Part shown: one piece after another, positions 23,675 through 64,000 of the stretch | Numbering within the stretch: position 1 is the stretch's first letter | How the letters are laid out: every line of letters begins with the position of its first letter | Assembly: GCA_018857735.1 (NCBI GenBank) | Contig: JABMCL010000337.1 | Location: 1 to 64,000, forward strand | Source: Alviniconcha marisindica | Taxonomy: Eukaryota > Mollusca > Gastropoda > Provannidae | Direction of reading: 5' to 3' | DNA length: 64,000 nt | The notes under the pieces: generated by a model | Databases searched by the model: none | Seen by the model: only the letters and a program-made list of their open reading frames with translations | Told to the model about the DNA's origin: nothing | Position numbers and translations under genes: made by a program

Positions 23675-24187
23675 CACAGAAATATGAGGCAAGAGACATT
23701 AATACTATATAAATAACAGGGACAGAGTCTGGAAAGTAGAAGGTAGATCTATACAGAGATTAGAAGACACTGACCCTGAAACAGGACACCCCCCCCCCCC
23801 CACTTCTTTTTCCATATATATAGAGACAGAGACTGAAAGATAGACACAGAAATTGCATGGCAGATCTACAGACATAAAACACAAAGATTTTGTAAAAACA
23901 ACAACCCTTCTTGTTCTTTTTGGGGGTGGGTGCAGGGTAGGCACAGTGCAGATAATAGGAAGATAAACCAATTAAAACAGAAAGATCTTGGTTTTGGGGT
24001 GTGCACAAATGCCTGTCAGACAACCTGTCCTTGAAACAATCACAAACATGTATTTAAACACTCATAGTCATTAAGCATAAAATCATTAAAAATAAATCAA
24101 TGCAAACAACAATCATTATGAATAATACAAAGGAGTATGAATAGACCAAGATTAGAACAGACACTGAAACAGGAAGATCTCATCTCT

Positions 24188-24189
<2 letters not shown>

Positions 24190-24218
<29 letters not shown>

Positions 24219-24219
24219 A
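24190..24219. repeat. Long poly(C) tract
   Basis: About 30 C in a row, the longest in the window. Length is likely to be polymorphic or imprecisely assembled. Confidence 0.9.
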
Positions 24220-26083
24220 TCCCCGGTTTATATATATTATTAAAGGGCAGAGACTGGAAGATAAACACTGAAACAGGAAGATTCTTTCTTACAATCATAC
24301 TTGAAAAACAAAAATCACCAAAGAGCAGCCAGAACATAAGAAATCACTCAAGCAATAAACACTGCCTGGGAATTCACAAGGGGGGAAGACAGACACATGG
24401 TGACATCAGTAGCTAGAACTTTAACTATGGAACAAACAGAAGAGTAAAAGTCATGTTTTGTGGAATCATTGCCAAAATTCCTTTGAATGGTGAGCTGTTG
24501 TTTATAATTATGCATCACATAATTCACCAGTCATCACCCATCAACTAAATTTGCAAAAATGACTTCAACCCAGTACAAACTGATTATTTCAATCAATCCC
24601 CTGAAATGTTCTTTTCTGTATAGTGGGTTCTAGAGGTTGGGGACACAGGAGGGATGGTGCGAGGGGTGGTGGTTGTGGGGGGGGGGGGGGTACTTATCTC
24701 TCATGAGACCACAGATTTGAGACTGTATCCGACTGACATATTTTCATTGCACAAATATGTTTTTCTTTCTTTATACATAAATGCTTTTTTTTCCCCCTCT
24801 TGATTTTATTCTAGGAGAAGCAATGTTGTTTTTCTTAGTGGAACACATGCTGCTTCATAGCAAAACTACTCATAACCAGGCAACAATTCCCAAACTTATA
24901 CACTGAGCAAATACAACTTGTGCACACAGAAAGGGCCATAACAAAAACAATATATAAGAAAGAAGTCCAAAAGGAGCCTGTCTCTTCCCCCCCCCCCCCC
25001 CCCCCCCCAACAAAACCTTCAAATAATAAATATGCACAATGACTCACCCACATGCCTGTCATTAACTGAAAAATGTGGCACAAACACACACACTGGAGAA
25101 TAGTAATCATGGTTGCACTCAGCATCAAAAGAATGATGGCAGGTGGCACACTCAGTCCACAAGCAAATTCAAGCATAACTTGCAAACCAAAACACAAGTT
25201 CAGATAGTATATTTAACAAACCCCATCCTTTCGGTCCATTGACTGAAAAAGAAGAAGAAAAAAACGAAAAAAGGGGGGATGAGAGAAACAGGTAGACAGT
25301 TGCACAGTTTTAGTATCAGATTTGGTTCTTTTTACTCAGACAACAACCAGTGTCCAAAAAAAAAAGGAAAAAAAAAAGAAGAAGAAAAGTGTCATAACAG
25401 TGATAACTGATCGCTGAATGCAAAGTAACACAATTTACCAATGATCTGTTCTGCTTAACAGGGTCACCGGTAATTTCCAGTATTTTATCAGCATTATATT
25501 GGAGAAAAACAACATTCAACAACAAAAAAACAGCAACCAGTCAGATGTATGGGTTATTTTGTTTAACTGATTCTAAAAAAAAAAATACAGCACAGAGATG
25601 GAGAGTGCGTGTGTGTTTTAGATGGTGAAGGGAGCAGGGTGTTTACTACTTTAGCTCTAGTCGTGGTAAAGATGGCTGTTACAGTGACCAGTCACATCCC
25701 CATTTTTGTGTGAGTTCTTTAACATGAATAACAGCATCAAATTTGGAATCAGGAAGATTACATGCACTCGGGAGAGCACTGCTGCAGAAATATCAAGTTT
25801 CTCCAAAGATTTTTGCACATTAACTCGGCACTGCTTTGCAGCATCCTGATGGTCAGTGCTTTTTTGATGTCATGTCAGCCCTGAAAGTTCACTCAACTCA
25901 GTATAAATTAGTTTTTTGACAGCTTGTTAGAGCATGACCAGATTGCTTCTGTGCAAACATGGCACTTTTTTGTTTGGTCATCCTTCTTGTAGTCATGAAG
26001 TCCCCTGGGAACTACAGCTCTTACTTTCTGATGTAGGCCTCCTGGATTTGGGTTCCCTGCTTGTTGTCGAGTTAACCTGGAAG

Positions 26084-26378
26084 CAGGGATAGCTCAGTAG
26101 TTAGAGCACTCAACATGTGATCGAAAGGTCACAGGTTTGATGGAAGGTGTGGTGGAAGAATTTCCTTCTCTGGGGTCAACTTTCTGTGCTGACTCTGATT
26201 TGGGTATCTGTTGCACCCCCATGTTACTGCTGTAGCACGTAAAAGATCCTGGTCATTCTGCCAAAAGTGCAGGTGCAGGTTACAGCTAAATATATATATG
26301 TGCACCCTTTGTATGTGGCTTTGTGTGAAGTGCTGTAATGAAGTGATGAAGTGCATGGTTGTATGGTGTAAACAGAAC
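26084..26378 (+). mobile_element. tRNA-derived SINE, second family
   Basis: tRNA-like head (gcagggatagctcagtagtt, then ggtcacaggtttgat) followed by a body with gtagcacgtaaaagatcctg and a tail reaching aagtgcatggttgtatgg. Inverted copies lie at 40055-40540 and 45075-45500; a 3' piece lies at 30095-30285. Confidence 0.75.
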
Positions 26379-29074
26379 ATAGACTAGGTCAAATCGGTGA
26401 AAAAATGCTTAAACATGAAGAGGCCGGCATTTCGAGGTAGAAGTGGGCAGATAACTTTTTCTAAAGGATTTTTGAGTGCCCTTTCCATTTTTGGTGTCTG
26501 CCAAAGTGTCAAATTAAATATTCAAAATGGCTGCCGAAAACATTAAAAATCAGTGAAAAACTCATGATGCGTCCAAGATTTTACAAAAGGACTTCAATAA
26601 TTACTAAGTTTGGTCCCAATTGCCGGTATAAGCGCACAAGAAAAAGAAAATTATATTGTCTAATGTCCTTGTGATGATATTTGCAACCTAATTAAGCAAT
26701 CCATAGAAGGAATAAAGTTGACTAATGAGGGGAAGGAAGGAACTTGTGTATTTTTTTACGCCCGGTTAACTTTGATAATCAGGGCGAATGACCACTGCTT
26801 GGCATTGTTGATCTGAGAGTCTGACAGAAAAAACAAGCAAACAAAACAAACAACAGCAGCACCAACAACAATAACAACAACATGGCTATGTCAAGACATG
26901 AAAGCTTTGTAAAAAAAATCTGTATCCATAATTTTGAATGATCAGTTATGTCTGAAATTAGAGTAGCATGAAATAACACATCTTCCATGTCAAATTCAGT
27001 CTACAGATGCCTTTCAAAGTAATCGTTAAAAACAAAATAATTATGGACACCTCTTTGTTTCAGGGACACTAATTATGGAAACAAAGAGGGGGAATGGCTG
27101 AATGTTTGACAAAGGAGGGAAAACTAACGTTTCTGTATGATTAAATCAAAAATGAAAACCATTTTGAAGATAAATTACTTGTTATCACAGAAAATATTAT
27201 ACACACTTCTGTGGTCACAAATGAAAAATGGGCAGAAGGGAAGGCAGAGAGAGACGGGGTGGCCTTTTTTTCTTTTTTTTTAAGGCCTGAATAATACTGA
27301 TGCAATAATCACGTTACTCCGAATGCCATGACTTTAGGAACCTAACAGATGTATGAAGTGTTGGTATTTGGTGCTCATCACAGTGACACGACATTAGCAA
27401 CCAGTTAATACAAAGCATCAGTGGATAAGGCATTTCATAATTTTTTAACCGTTGTAACAGATATTGCCAGCGTCATGGCATTTGCATGTTACTGTGTGTG
27501 GTAGACAAGACATTCTGCATTTGAAACTAATTCTTATACATTGTTTTGTGAAAGCATGGAAGATGAGGTCAGCACATGCATCAGGACCTGAAGGAAGAGA
27601 CTAGAACTGATACAAAGACATTGTCCCATGGTCTCAGGTGGAGGGGATTGTGGGTGTTGCAGATGACACTGTTGCCAAACTGCTGCCTGACAGTTGGCCT
27701 GTTTGATGGGAAAAGAGAGTGCATCATTTGTCGGGGGCAGAATTTCTGGCATAAATTATAGGCTCTGCGACTCATCACTGACCGGGCCATGTTGACAGTG
27801 TCTCACTTTTGCACATTGTATTTTACAAATGAAGAGTTCTGCATCTCAGGAAGACCACCTTTTCTCTGTGATTTCAGCAGACCCTAATACTGCTGAAAAA
27901 CATTCCAGCAAGATTCCCTGCCAAGGAGTCGAATCACACCCAGTGCGGGCATGAAATCCAGCCCACAATTACTGAAGCTGATCCCTTTCTATGTCTGATT
28001 CACAGTGTTGTGAGTAGGGACATGCTATCTTTTAATCCAGATTTTCAGACATTTCATTTTGTCAGAAACAAACAGTAACAGAAACAAAGCAGTAACACAG
28101 CAACATCTGTGTCTTGTAAAACAACAAAACTGCTGGATGCTTGGTTATTTACTTGACGAACACCTTCGTATCTGCCTCCTCATGAGAGGCCTCCAGATGA
28201 CTTGTGTCTGTATTTGGGCTGCTAGACTCAATGTGAGTGGCATTGCTGAAACCACCACCAGCTAAAATTGTCTTGTCAACTGGTGTCTGTAGTATGAGTG
28301 GCAAGGATGACACCAGCTTTGTTTATATCAGGATGGGATATGGTTTCCCATTTAGCAGGCAGGGGTATGACCCGACTTTCAGTCATTCTTCTGACTAGCT
28401 GGGAACCTTTGTTCATCTTTTCCTGGTTCCATGTTTGATCAAGGTTTCATAATATCTATCAAAGTCAATGCACTTGAAAGCACCTCTGTCTTGCAGGAGA
28501 GACCTGATAAAACTATCAGCCAAATCTCCAAACACTGCTGCCCAATGGTAAAATTACAATACCACTATCTTTCTTTCCTGTGCCACTGAGCAATTTCTGA
28601 CTTTGATCCAGGTCTACTCAGTTGAATTTCTTCTTCGCACATTTTACCACAAAGTTTCCATCTTAATTGTAGCTCTGATCTCTTCAGGGCACTGATGTAT
28701 TTCACTCACATACATCAGCATGATACCAAAACCTCAACAGAATTGGATGTCAACACAGTTTATCGCCTTGCATGGTGAAATACCACCCGTTGTGTGCCAA
28801 TATACTGTGAATCACTGCCATTGTCTACATGTCTGTCCAGTTTGCACTGGGTCTTGTTATTAGGTCTTTTTATTAGTAATAGGACATCAGCACACCTATT
28901 TTGGTTGCAAAGATCAGTAGTACAGAAAATACAGGACTGACATACATTCAGTGACTTGCTGAACCATCATTATGAACTTGACTTTGAACAAAGTAATCCG
29001 CAGTCTTTTCACAAGGCAGTCTGCTTATGATGGTGTCCCATCAAACTGAGTTTGGTTGACCAGGGGATCACCAG

Positions 29075-29800
29075 TGCTGAAGACACAATAAAAAGATAAT
29101 ATGACCCCATACTGTGACCTTGACCTCGAAGATAGCAAAGCATTTTTCACAAGACACTGGCTCATAATGATGCATTTCAATACTATGTTTGGCTACAAAA
29201 GGTTATATCGTTCAGAAGATATCTGGGTAAACAGTCAATGACATTTTGAACCTTTGCAGTGACCCTGACCGTGACCTTGAACACAGCAAAGCACACATTC
29301 CATAAGACATTGTGTGACTGTCTTTCATGATGATGTATCACAGTACCAAGTTCGGTTACTAAAGTTTCAGCGGTTCAGAAGGTACCATCCAGACAAACAT
29401 TCAAATGTATTTTGAACCATTACCGTGACCATGACCTTTTACACAACAACAAAAAAACACTTTCAAAGTATGATTTGGCTTATGGTGGTCTACCAACAAA
29501 CAAAGTTTGGTAAAAAGTTTTTTTTAGCATCAATTGATATAGTTGAAACAGTCACATTGTGATTATATAAGCCCTTGTGACCTTGACCTTGAAGATAGCA
29601 TCCCAATTCTTGTGCATGACACACTGGCTCAGGACAATGCACCACCATATCCGGTTTGGATACAAAAGGTTGAGCTGTTCAGAGGATATCTTCTGGACAA
29701 AGCCCGGCAGACAGATACACAAAGAGACGGACACAAGGACACGGTGATTCCAGTATACCCCCCTACCCCCACCCCTCCAGTATTTTTACGTGGGGTATAA
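29075..29800 (+). repeat. Diverged ~125-bp repeats with GTGACCTTGACC motif
   Basis: At least four units, each with tgaccttgacc, a middle block like tggctacaaaaggtt and an end like gttcagaagatatctgg. The last unit ends with an agacggacacaagg stretch and a pyrimidine-rich tail at 29755-29785. Similar GACCTTGACC repeats are common in mollusc genomes (from memory); the element class is unknown. Confidence 0.6.
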
Positions 29801-30094
29801 CAAAACCTAAAAGATGACTAAAACAAAGCTTCACATGTTTCAAAAATGGTATGAAACAACAAAAAGGCAATAAAAGTGTTGTGAAAGTCTAGCGAATATT
29901 AGAACACTGTGTTGACAGCATTTTTTAGAGCATTTTGTCGGCTATGTTGAATATCTTAGGATAACAGACAAAGTGAGCATTTTTGACTTTGGCAGACCCC
30001 AGAAATGGATTCAGCATACCCAAACGATAGAAAACTTTCTCTCGCAGCTTCTACTCAAAATGCCTCAGGGTGTTTGATTTTTTTAAATTTGTCC

Positions 30095-30285
30095 TAATGT
30101 AACATGCTGAGGTGGCAGCAGTTTCTCACCGCACCAGCCATGTAACAACCAAAGAGTGTTGTAGTACACTACTTTGGTGGATTTAAAAAAATGCACTACA
30201 AAAAGCGTCACTCAATTAGAATCACATGTCACAAGAGTGTAATGAGTCTGCTTGAGAGCGGAGAATAGCACTAATTATATAAAAA
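30095..30285 (+). mobile_element. SINE (second family), 3' part
   Basis: Reverse-complement match to 40085-40230: the phrases gtagtacactactttggtgg and gcttgagagcggagaatagc. Confidence 0.65.
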
Positions 30286-30485
30286 GCGAACAACAACAGC
30301 AATCAACAACCACCACATTGGCTGAATTTTCTGAATACTTTTGTGCTTGACGTATATGGATGAGCCACGCCCTTACGGCTTAATCAGTTAATGCCACTGT
30401 GATAATGCATGCAATTTTCATATTTATTTACAGCTAATGTGATTGGATAAAATGAACAGCAACAGTCACTGATTGAAAATGACAC

Positions 30486-30518
30486 TGCATATATATATAT
30501 AATATATATAAAACCTTG

Positions 30519-30586
<68 letters not shown>

Positions 30587-30592
30587 TGTGCT
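30486..30592. repeat. (TA)n and (TG)n microsatellites
   Basis: Short TA run at 30488-30509, then about 30 TG units. Further TA/AC runs lie at 30797-30840. Confidence 0.93.
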
Positions 30593-31427
30593 GGAGCTTC
30601 AACAATGCTTTGCATTTGTCAACACTGGATTGTTTGTCATGGTGAAAAATCAGTGGTCAGGCGCTGGACTGATTTTTAAGGGGTATTTTTACCCCTTACT
30701 TTAAATTTTACACACACAATTAAAGTCTCAAGGATGAATTTGAGGTTCTAGTGCGTGAATATACAGATTGGGTGTTTTCAGGAGCCCTTGATAGTACATA
30801 TATATATATAAAATGCACACACACACACACATATATATATAATAGCACTATACATAATATAAATCAAAACCCATATGTGACCCATTCTGCAAGTCTGCAC
30901 ATGGTCTGCTTTCCCTGTGAAACCCCCCTTTGTTTCAGAGAACCACACAGCACCTGGCACTGAATCTGAAATCATGGCATACCACAAGAGTGACTAAGAG
31001 GTCACTACTCACAATTTTTCATTTTTATAAATTCTAATTACTCATCAGTTGCTGAGGTGAGATAATGAATTTGTGACTGTTCAAGTTCAGTTTGAGTTTG
31101 AATCTGGCTTTGGATGTCATCAACTTTTTACAGTGACAATAGCGGTCAGGACTCACTATCCATTAGTTAACAAATAAACAAATAAACATTCTTCTGATCA
31201 GATAAAGGATTCATAGAACTTTTTAGAAGCATGGAAAAGGTTGTGTTCTGTGATGATGTTTATTGTGATCAATGAAGGGAAAACAAAGAAAACTGTCCAT
31301 GTAACCCTTTTGCTGTAATCAGACAGAAAGAATTTTGATGTACTGCTTGGCACTCACAAAAGTGCTATAACACAAATATAATTATATAATACTAATAGTT
31401 TAAAAAAATATGCAAAGAAGCACTGAA

Positions 31428-31450
31428 CACACACACACACACACACACAA
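31428..31450. repeat. (AC)n microsatellite
   Basis: About 11 AC units. Confidence 0.9.
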
Positions 31451-31964
31451 ATTCACACACGTGTATATATCCTGAAGAAAGGATACACACACCAAAAAAA
31501 ACAATTGCTGCTGTTTATGGCAGGTCAGTACTGATAATATATACACAGACAGTTTTATACACATATGAAAAGTATCTGTGGTTATGCTTGGTTCTGTACA
31601 GATGCAAATCAAAAGGGATTCATCTGCGCAAATGCTGACTGGAGTTAGAACAACTGAAAAAAACTGTGGGAACCAAGTTACAAAACAAAACAAACAACTA
31701 AAGTTCATATAAAATATATGATGAAGATTTAAACCATTACATTTTTTATTCACTTTAATTTCAATTTACAATACTTAATTCATCCAACAAGGGGCAATTG
31801 CATCAGACAGGCTCATTTTCTTCTTCTTTAAACAATGATAAAATGAATAGATGAAAGTACAAACACACAGGTAAACAATTTATAAGTATAACACTGTCTT
31901 AGTCTTAACCTAGGCCTAGCAGCAGCAGAATAACCTTAGGCAATGGCACTTTGCTGCCTCTCAC

Positions 31965-32165
31965 TCAATGTCACTAGTCTCAGTTTCTGTCGAAATCTGA
32001 TGCAGGACCAATGCAAACAACAATGCCTTTCTTTTATAAGGTGGTTGAGGGGCTGGTACCGACCATGCCAAGTCTCAGTTTCTGTTGAAATCTGATGCCG
32101 GACCAATGCAAACAACAATGCCTCTCTTTCTTTTATAAAGTGGTTGAGGGGCTGGTACCAGCCAT
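31965..32165. repeat. ~95-bp direct duplication
   Basis: Two copies of a block starting gtctcagtttctg and ending gaggggctggtacc, at about 31977 and 32071. Confidence 0.8.
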
Positions 32166-32334
32166 GTCAGTTGAACAGTTCTTAAAACCTCTTCCAGCAA
32201 ACAAAAGACAAATTTGGCCAATAAAAGTCCAGGACTTCACAGCAAAGAACATACATTTACAGCTAGACAAGCAACACTAAACTCCAGACCCTTCTTAAGT
32301 TCTTACAATCTTAGTATCTCATTCAAATACTGAA

Positions 32335-32457
32335 CAGCACAAGAACTCTTTTTTTGTCCGCACCACCACCGACTGGAACCACCTCAGTGACGACCAGGTG
32401 AAGGCCGCCACGCTTGAGGACTCCAAACGACGGATCGCCACCCAAAGCACTATTTAA
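32335..32457 (+). pseudogene. Non-LTR retrotransposon C-terminal tail near the promoter
   Basis: About 40 codons ending in TAA at 32455-32457. They contain NSFFVRTTTDWNHLSDDQV, the usual end of many non-LTR retrotransposon polyproteins (NSFFPRTIxxWNxLP). The GC-richer DNA to about 32640 may be its 3'UTR. It lies about 0.4 kb from the SHIP first exon. Confidence 0.65.
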
Positions 32458-32874
32458 TTCACACGCGCGCACTTCCCTCCAGTCGCATTTATAGTTATGC
32501 CTAAAGTTAGGTCCGGCGACGTACATCAAGTTCAAGATCAAAACCTCCCTCTTTTCCCCTCTCACACTTCTTTCCCTGCCAGTCTTTATTGGACATAACC
32601 CCACGGTGCTCCAATTTCAAATCGCAAAAATCCAGGAACACTATTCAAAGCAAAGTGCATGCAAATTTATGTTATGAAATCCGTCTGGTGACAACTTCCG
32701 TAGCAAATTGCAGAGGCAGTGTGCGCCGAGTAATCTCGCCCAAGAATAAATTGCACTGTTGCTAGGAACCGCAAGCAAAACAAAAAAAAAAGGAGGGGGA
32801 GGGGGAGGGTCCTCGTCAGCCGCTAAACATCCCCTAAAAGCAAACACCCAGCCTCACGACCACACATCACTTAC

Positions 32875-32930
32875 CGTGCCGACCCTTTGTTGCAGTAAAT
32901 GAGTTTCGTGTACTTCCGTGTTAACAAAAC
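32875..32930 (-). other. INPP5D: Probable non-coding first exon of the SHIP gene
   Basis: A good donor (gtaagt) on the minus strand ends an exon at 32875. The coding SH2 exon at 21879 begins with an acceptor and carries 49 nt of 5'UTR before its ATG, so at least one upstream exon must exist. This donor faces away from ATG16L1, in the GC-richer stretch near its start codon, and is the best candidate I can see. The right boundary (transcription start) is only estimated. The implied first intron is about 11 kb. Confidence 0.5.
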
Positions 32931-33180
32931 GGGAAGTAGAACTTCCCTATGACCTTAACCTTCATATACGGAAGTTACAGTTTAATTTGCGTATAAAATA
33001 CAACAACGTTTAAACAGTTGTGTAAACTTAACGAAATCAAAAGAATTCATGATAGCAAGGACATGCAACTGTTGAAGTTAAAGTGCAAATGTACAAATAA
33101 TAATATGGTCTTTACAGTACAAAATATGAAATTAGACTACGTAACTATTGTGTTTGTTCTAGCTCAACAGAAGCGTAAAC
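32931..33180. promoter_or_regulatory. Probable bidirectional promoter of SHIP and ATG16L1
   Basis: The spacing between the SHIP first-exon donor (32875) and the ATG16L1 start codon (33181) is about 300 bp. ETS-like GGAA cores lie at 32912-32918 (acttccg), 32930-32937 (cgggaagt), 32941-32947 (acttccc) and 32969-32975 (cggaagt). A TATA-like element (tataaaat) lies at 32992-32999 and faces ATG16L1. Clustered ETS/GABP sites are a known trait of bidirectional promoters in mammals; their use here is inference. Confidence 0.55.
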
Positions 33181-62984
<29,804 letters not shown>

Positions 62985-63075
62985 TGAAGTCTGTGTGCTT
63001 GTAAAGTCAGTGTACTTGTAAAGTCAGTGTACTTGTAAAGTCAGAGTACTTGTGAAGTCAGTGTACTTGTAAAAA
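62985..63075. repeat. 17-bp minisatellite downstream of ATG16L1 exon 9
   Basis: Five copies of gtacttgtaaagtcagt. Confidence 0.9.
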
Positions 63076-63481
63076 CGCATTGTTCTTGCCTTACATGGGT
63101 GAGAGACCATGCTGTAGAAATCCATGCTGTTCTTATTATGATTAGATCTTTGCTTTTCTTTGCTGCGGCTTGTTTTTAATGATGAAGATGTATAGTTGCA
63201 GGATTTTCATTTAGTCCAGTATAGACTTTTTAACATTGTTCCATATCAGCTTATGAATATAGTGTTTGGAACAGCTTCATATATTCTCAGGAAATAATTG
63301 ACCTGTTGGTCATATAAAACCCTTAATGTTGGTATTTTCTCAGATGCTGTTGAAATGAAATTGCCAAGAGCATGCAAGACTTACCTTGTGTACGGTGCAA
63401 CATGGTCTCAATTTAAACGGGACTTGCTTCAGGAACGGAGTGATTAGTATCAATAGGACAAATGCGCAGATAACTCACACT

Positions 63482-64000
63482 TCAGAGATAAAGATCATTG
63501 CCCACTAATAAGATAAACCTCTCTAACAAAAAGTGCAATGTCTGGCACCTCTGGCCCAATAAAAGGGCAATCAGCATTATCAAATTGTAGGACAGTTCCT
63601 TCAGTGTTAATTTGTCAAGTGGAAACAATAGCTCTAAATAATGTAACACTAAGTCCACATCCCAAGTGACTGTGTATTTTGGGAAAGCCAGTTTCAACTC
63701 AAAAACTCCCTTCATGAATCTTTTCACAAGTCTGTGTTCTCCAAACTGCTTACAGTTGTCAATCTCCAAGTAAAAAGACAAAGCCAATCTTCAACACAAA
63801 TACTGCTGCAATTCAAAACGTTCTGGGATAGCAAAGTCAGGAAATTAACACCTTCGCTTACAGATGGATGAACCGGATCAGTGTGTCTTTTGAAAGCATA
63901 AACTCTCCATTTGTTGATGTATGTTGCATACTGGTTCTTAGTGCCTGCTGTCCAGAATGAACACAGAATTGAGACAGCCTGTTTCAAAAAGCCTGAGTTT
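63482..64000 (-). mobile_element. DIRS-type tyrosine recombinase remnant (runs off the edge)
   Basis: Two minus-strand frames joined by a frameshift near 63790-63850. The upstream frame (63724-63987) gives SFWTAGTKNQYATYINKW and VSEGVNFLTLLSQNVL. The downstream frame (63482-63787) gives HRLVKRFMKGVFELK, PKYTVTWDVDLVLHYL and LIMLIALLLGQRCQTLH. This order matches the N-terminal SAM-like part and the first catalytic arginine (GQRxQTLH) of DIRS/Ngaro recombinases. Antisense in an ATG16L1 intron. Confidence 0.8.

Larger units (their letters stand above)
21880..32874. other. SHIP first intron (5'UTR intron), about 11 kb
   Basis: No coding exon recognised. It holds poly(C)/poly(G) tracts, AC/TG/TA microsatellites, a SINE, GACCTTGACC-type repeats and LINE scraps, listed separately. 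The stretches 21.9-22.9, 26.4-29.0 and 31.0-31.9 kb look like unique AT-rich DNA. Confidence 0.55.

Noticed and set aside
24835..25197. 120-codon hydrophobic minus-strand frame
   Set aside because: Runs through a poly(C) tract, has no splice or start context and no recognisable family.

Overview
The window looks like a piece of an animal genome, most likely a lophotrochozoan and probably a gastropod mollusc. The grounds are long repeat-filled introns with GT-AG sites, many minisatellites and poly(C)/poly(AC) tracts, tRNA-derived SINEs, non-LTR (CR1/Jockey-like) 3' ends and a DIRS-type tyrosine recombinase. The species assignment is inference. There is no operon, CRISPR array or true tRNA gene.

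Two recognisable protein genes lie head to head around 32.9-33.2 kb. To the left, on the minus strand, is a SHIP-type inositol polyphosphate 5-phosphatase (INPP5D/INPPL1 orthologue). I can follow 11 coding exons from the SH2 domain (21.8 kb) down to the first exons of the 5-phosphatase domain (5.7 kb and 1-86). They join without a phase error into 452 codons, and the gene runs off the left edge. A probable non-coding first exon ends at 32875. To the right, on the plus strand, is ATG16L1. Nine coding exons (33181-62916; 296 codons plus one base) give the ATG5-binding N-terminus, the coiled coil and the first WD40 repeat; the remaining WD40 repeats lie beyond the right edge. The roughly 250-300 bp between the two first exons carry four ETS-like GGAA motifs and a TATA-like element, so a shared bidirectional promoter is likely.

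The two genes are functionally related: SHIP removes the 5-phosphate of PI(3,4,5)P3, while ATG16L1 places the LC3-lipidation machinery on PI3P-marked membranes. In the human genome INPP5D and ATG16L1 are also neighbours (2q37.1), so the linkage may be very old. A third, unidentified multi-exon candidate gene (36.2-38.7 kb, minus strand) appears to be nested in ATG16L1 intron 1.

The rest is intronic. 0.1-5.6 kb holds diverged satellites that split the phosphatase domain. 5.9-20 kb holds exons with minisatellites close to several splice acceptors. 21.9-32.8 kb holds a SINE with target-site duplication, poly(C) and AC/TG tracts, a GACCTTGACC-type repeat and a LINE tail. 33.3-49.9 kb holds SINEs, a foldback MITE family and a LINE remnant. 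51.6-55.5 kb holds two ~1.5 kb direct repeats, a possible degenerate LTR element. 57.8-60.6 kb holds minisatellites, one of them split by a 632-bp TIR element. The right edge holds a decayed DIRS recombinase.
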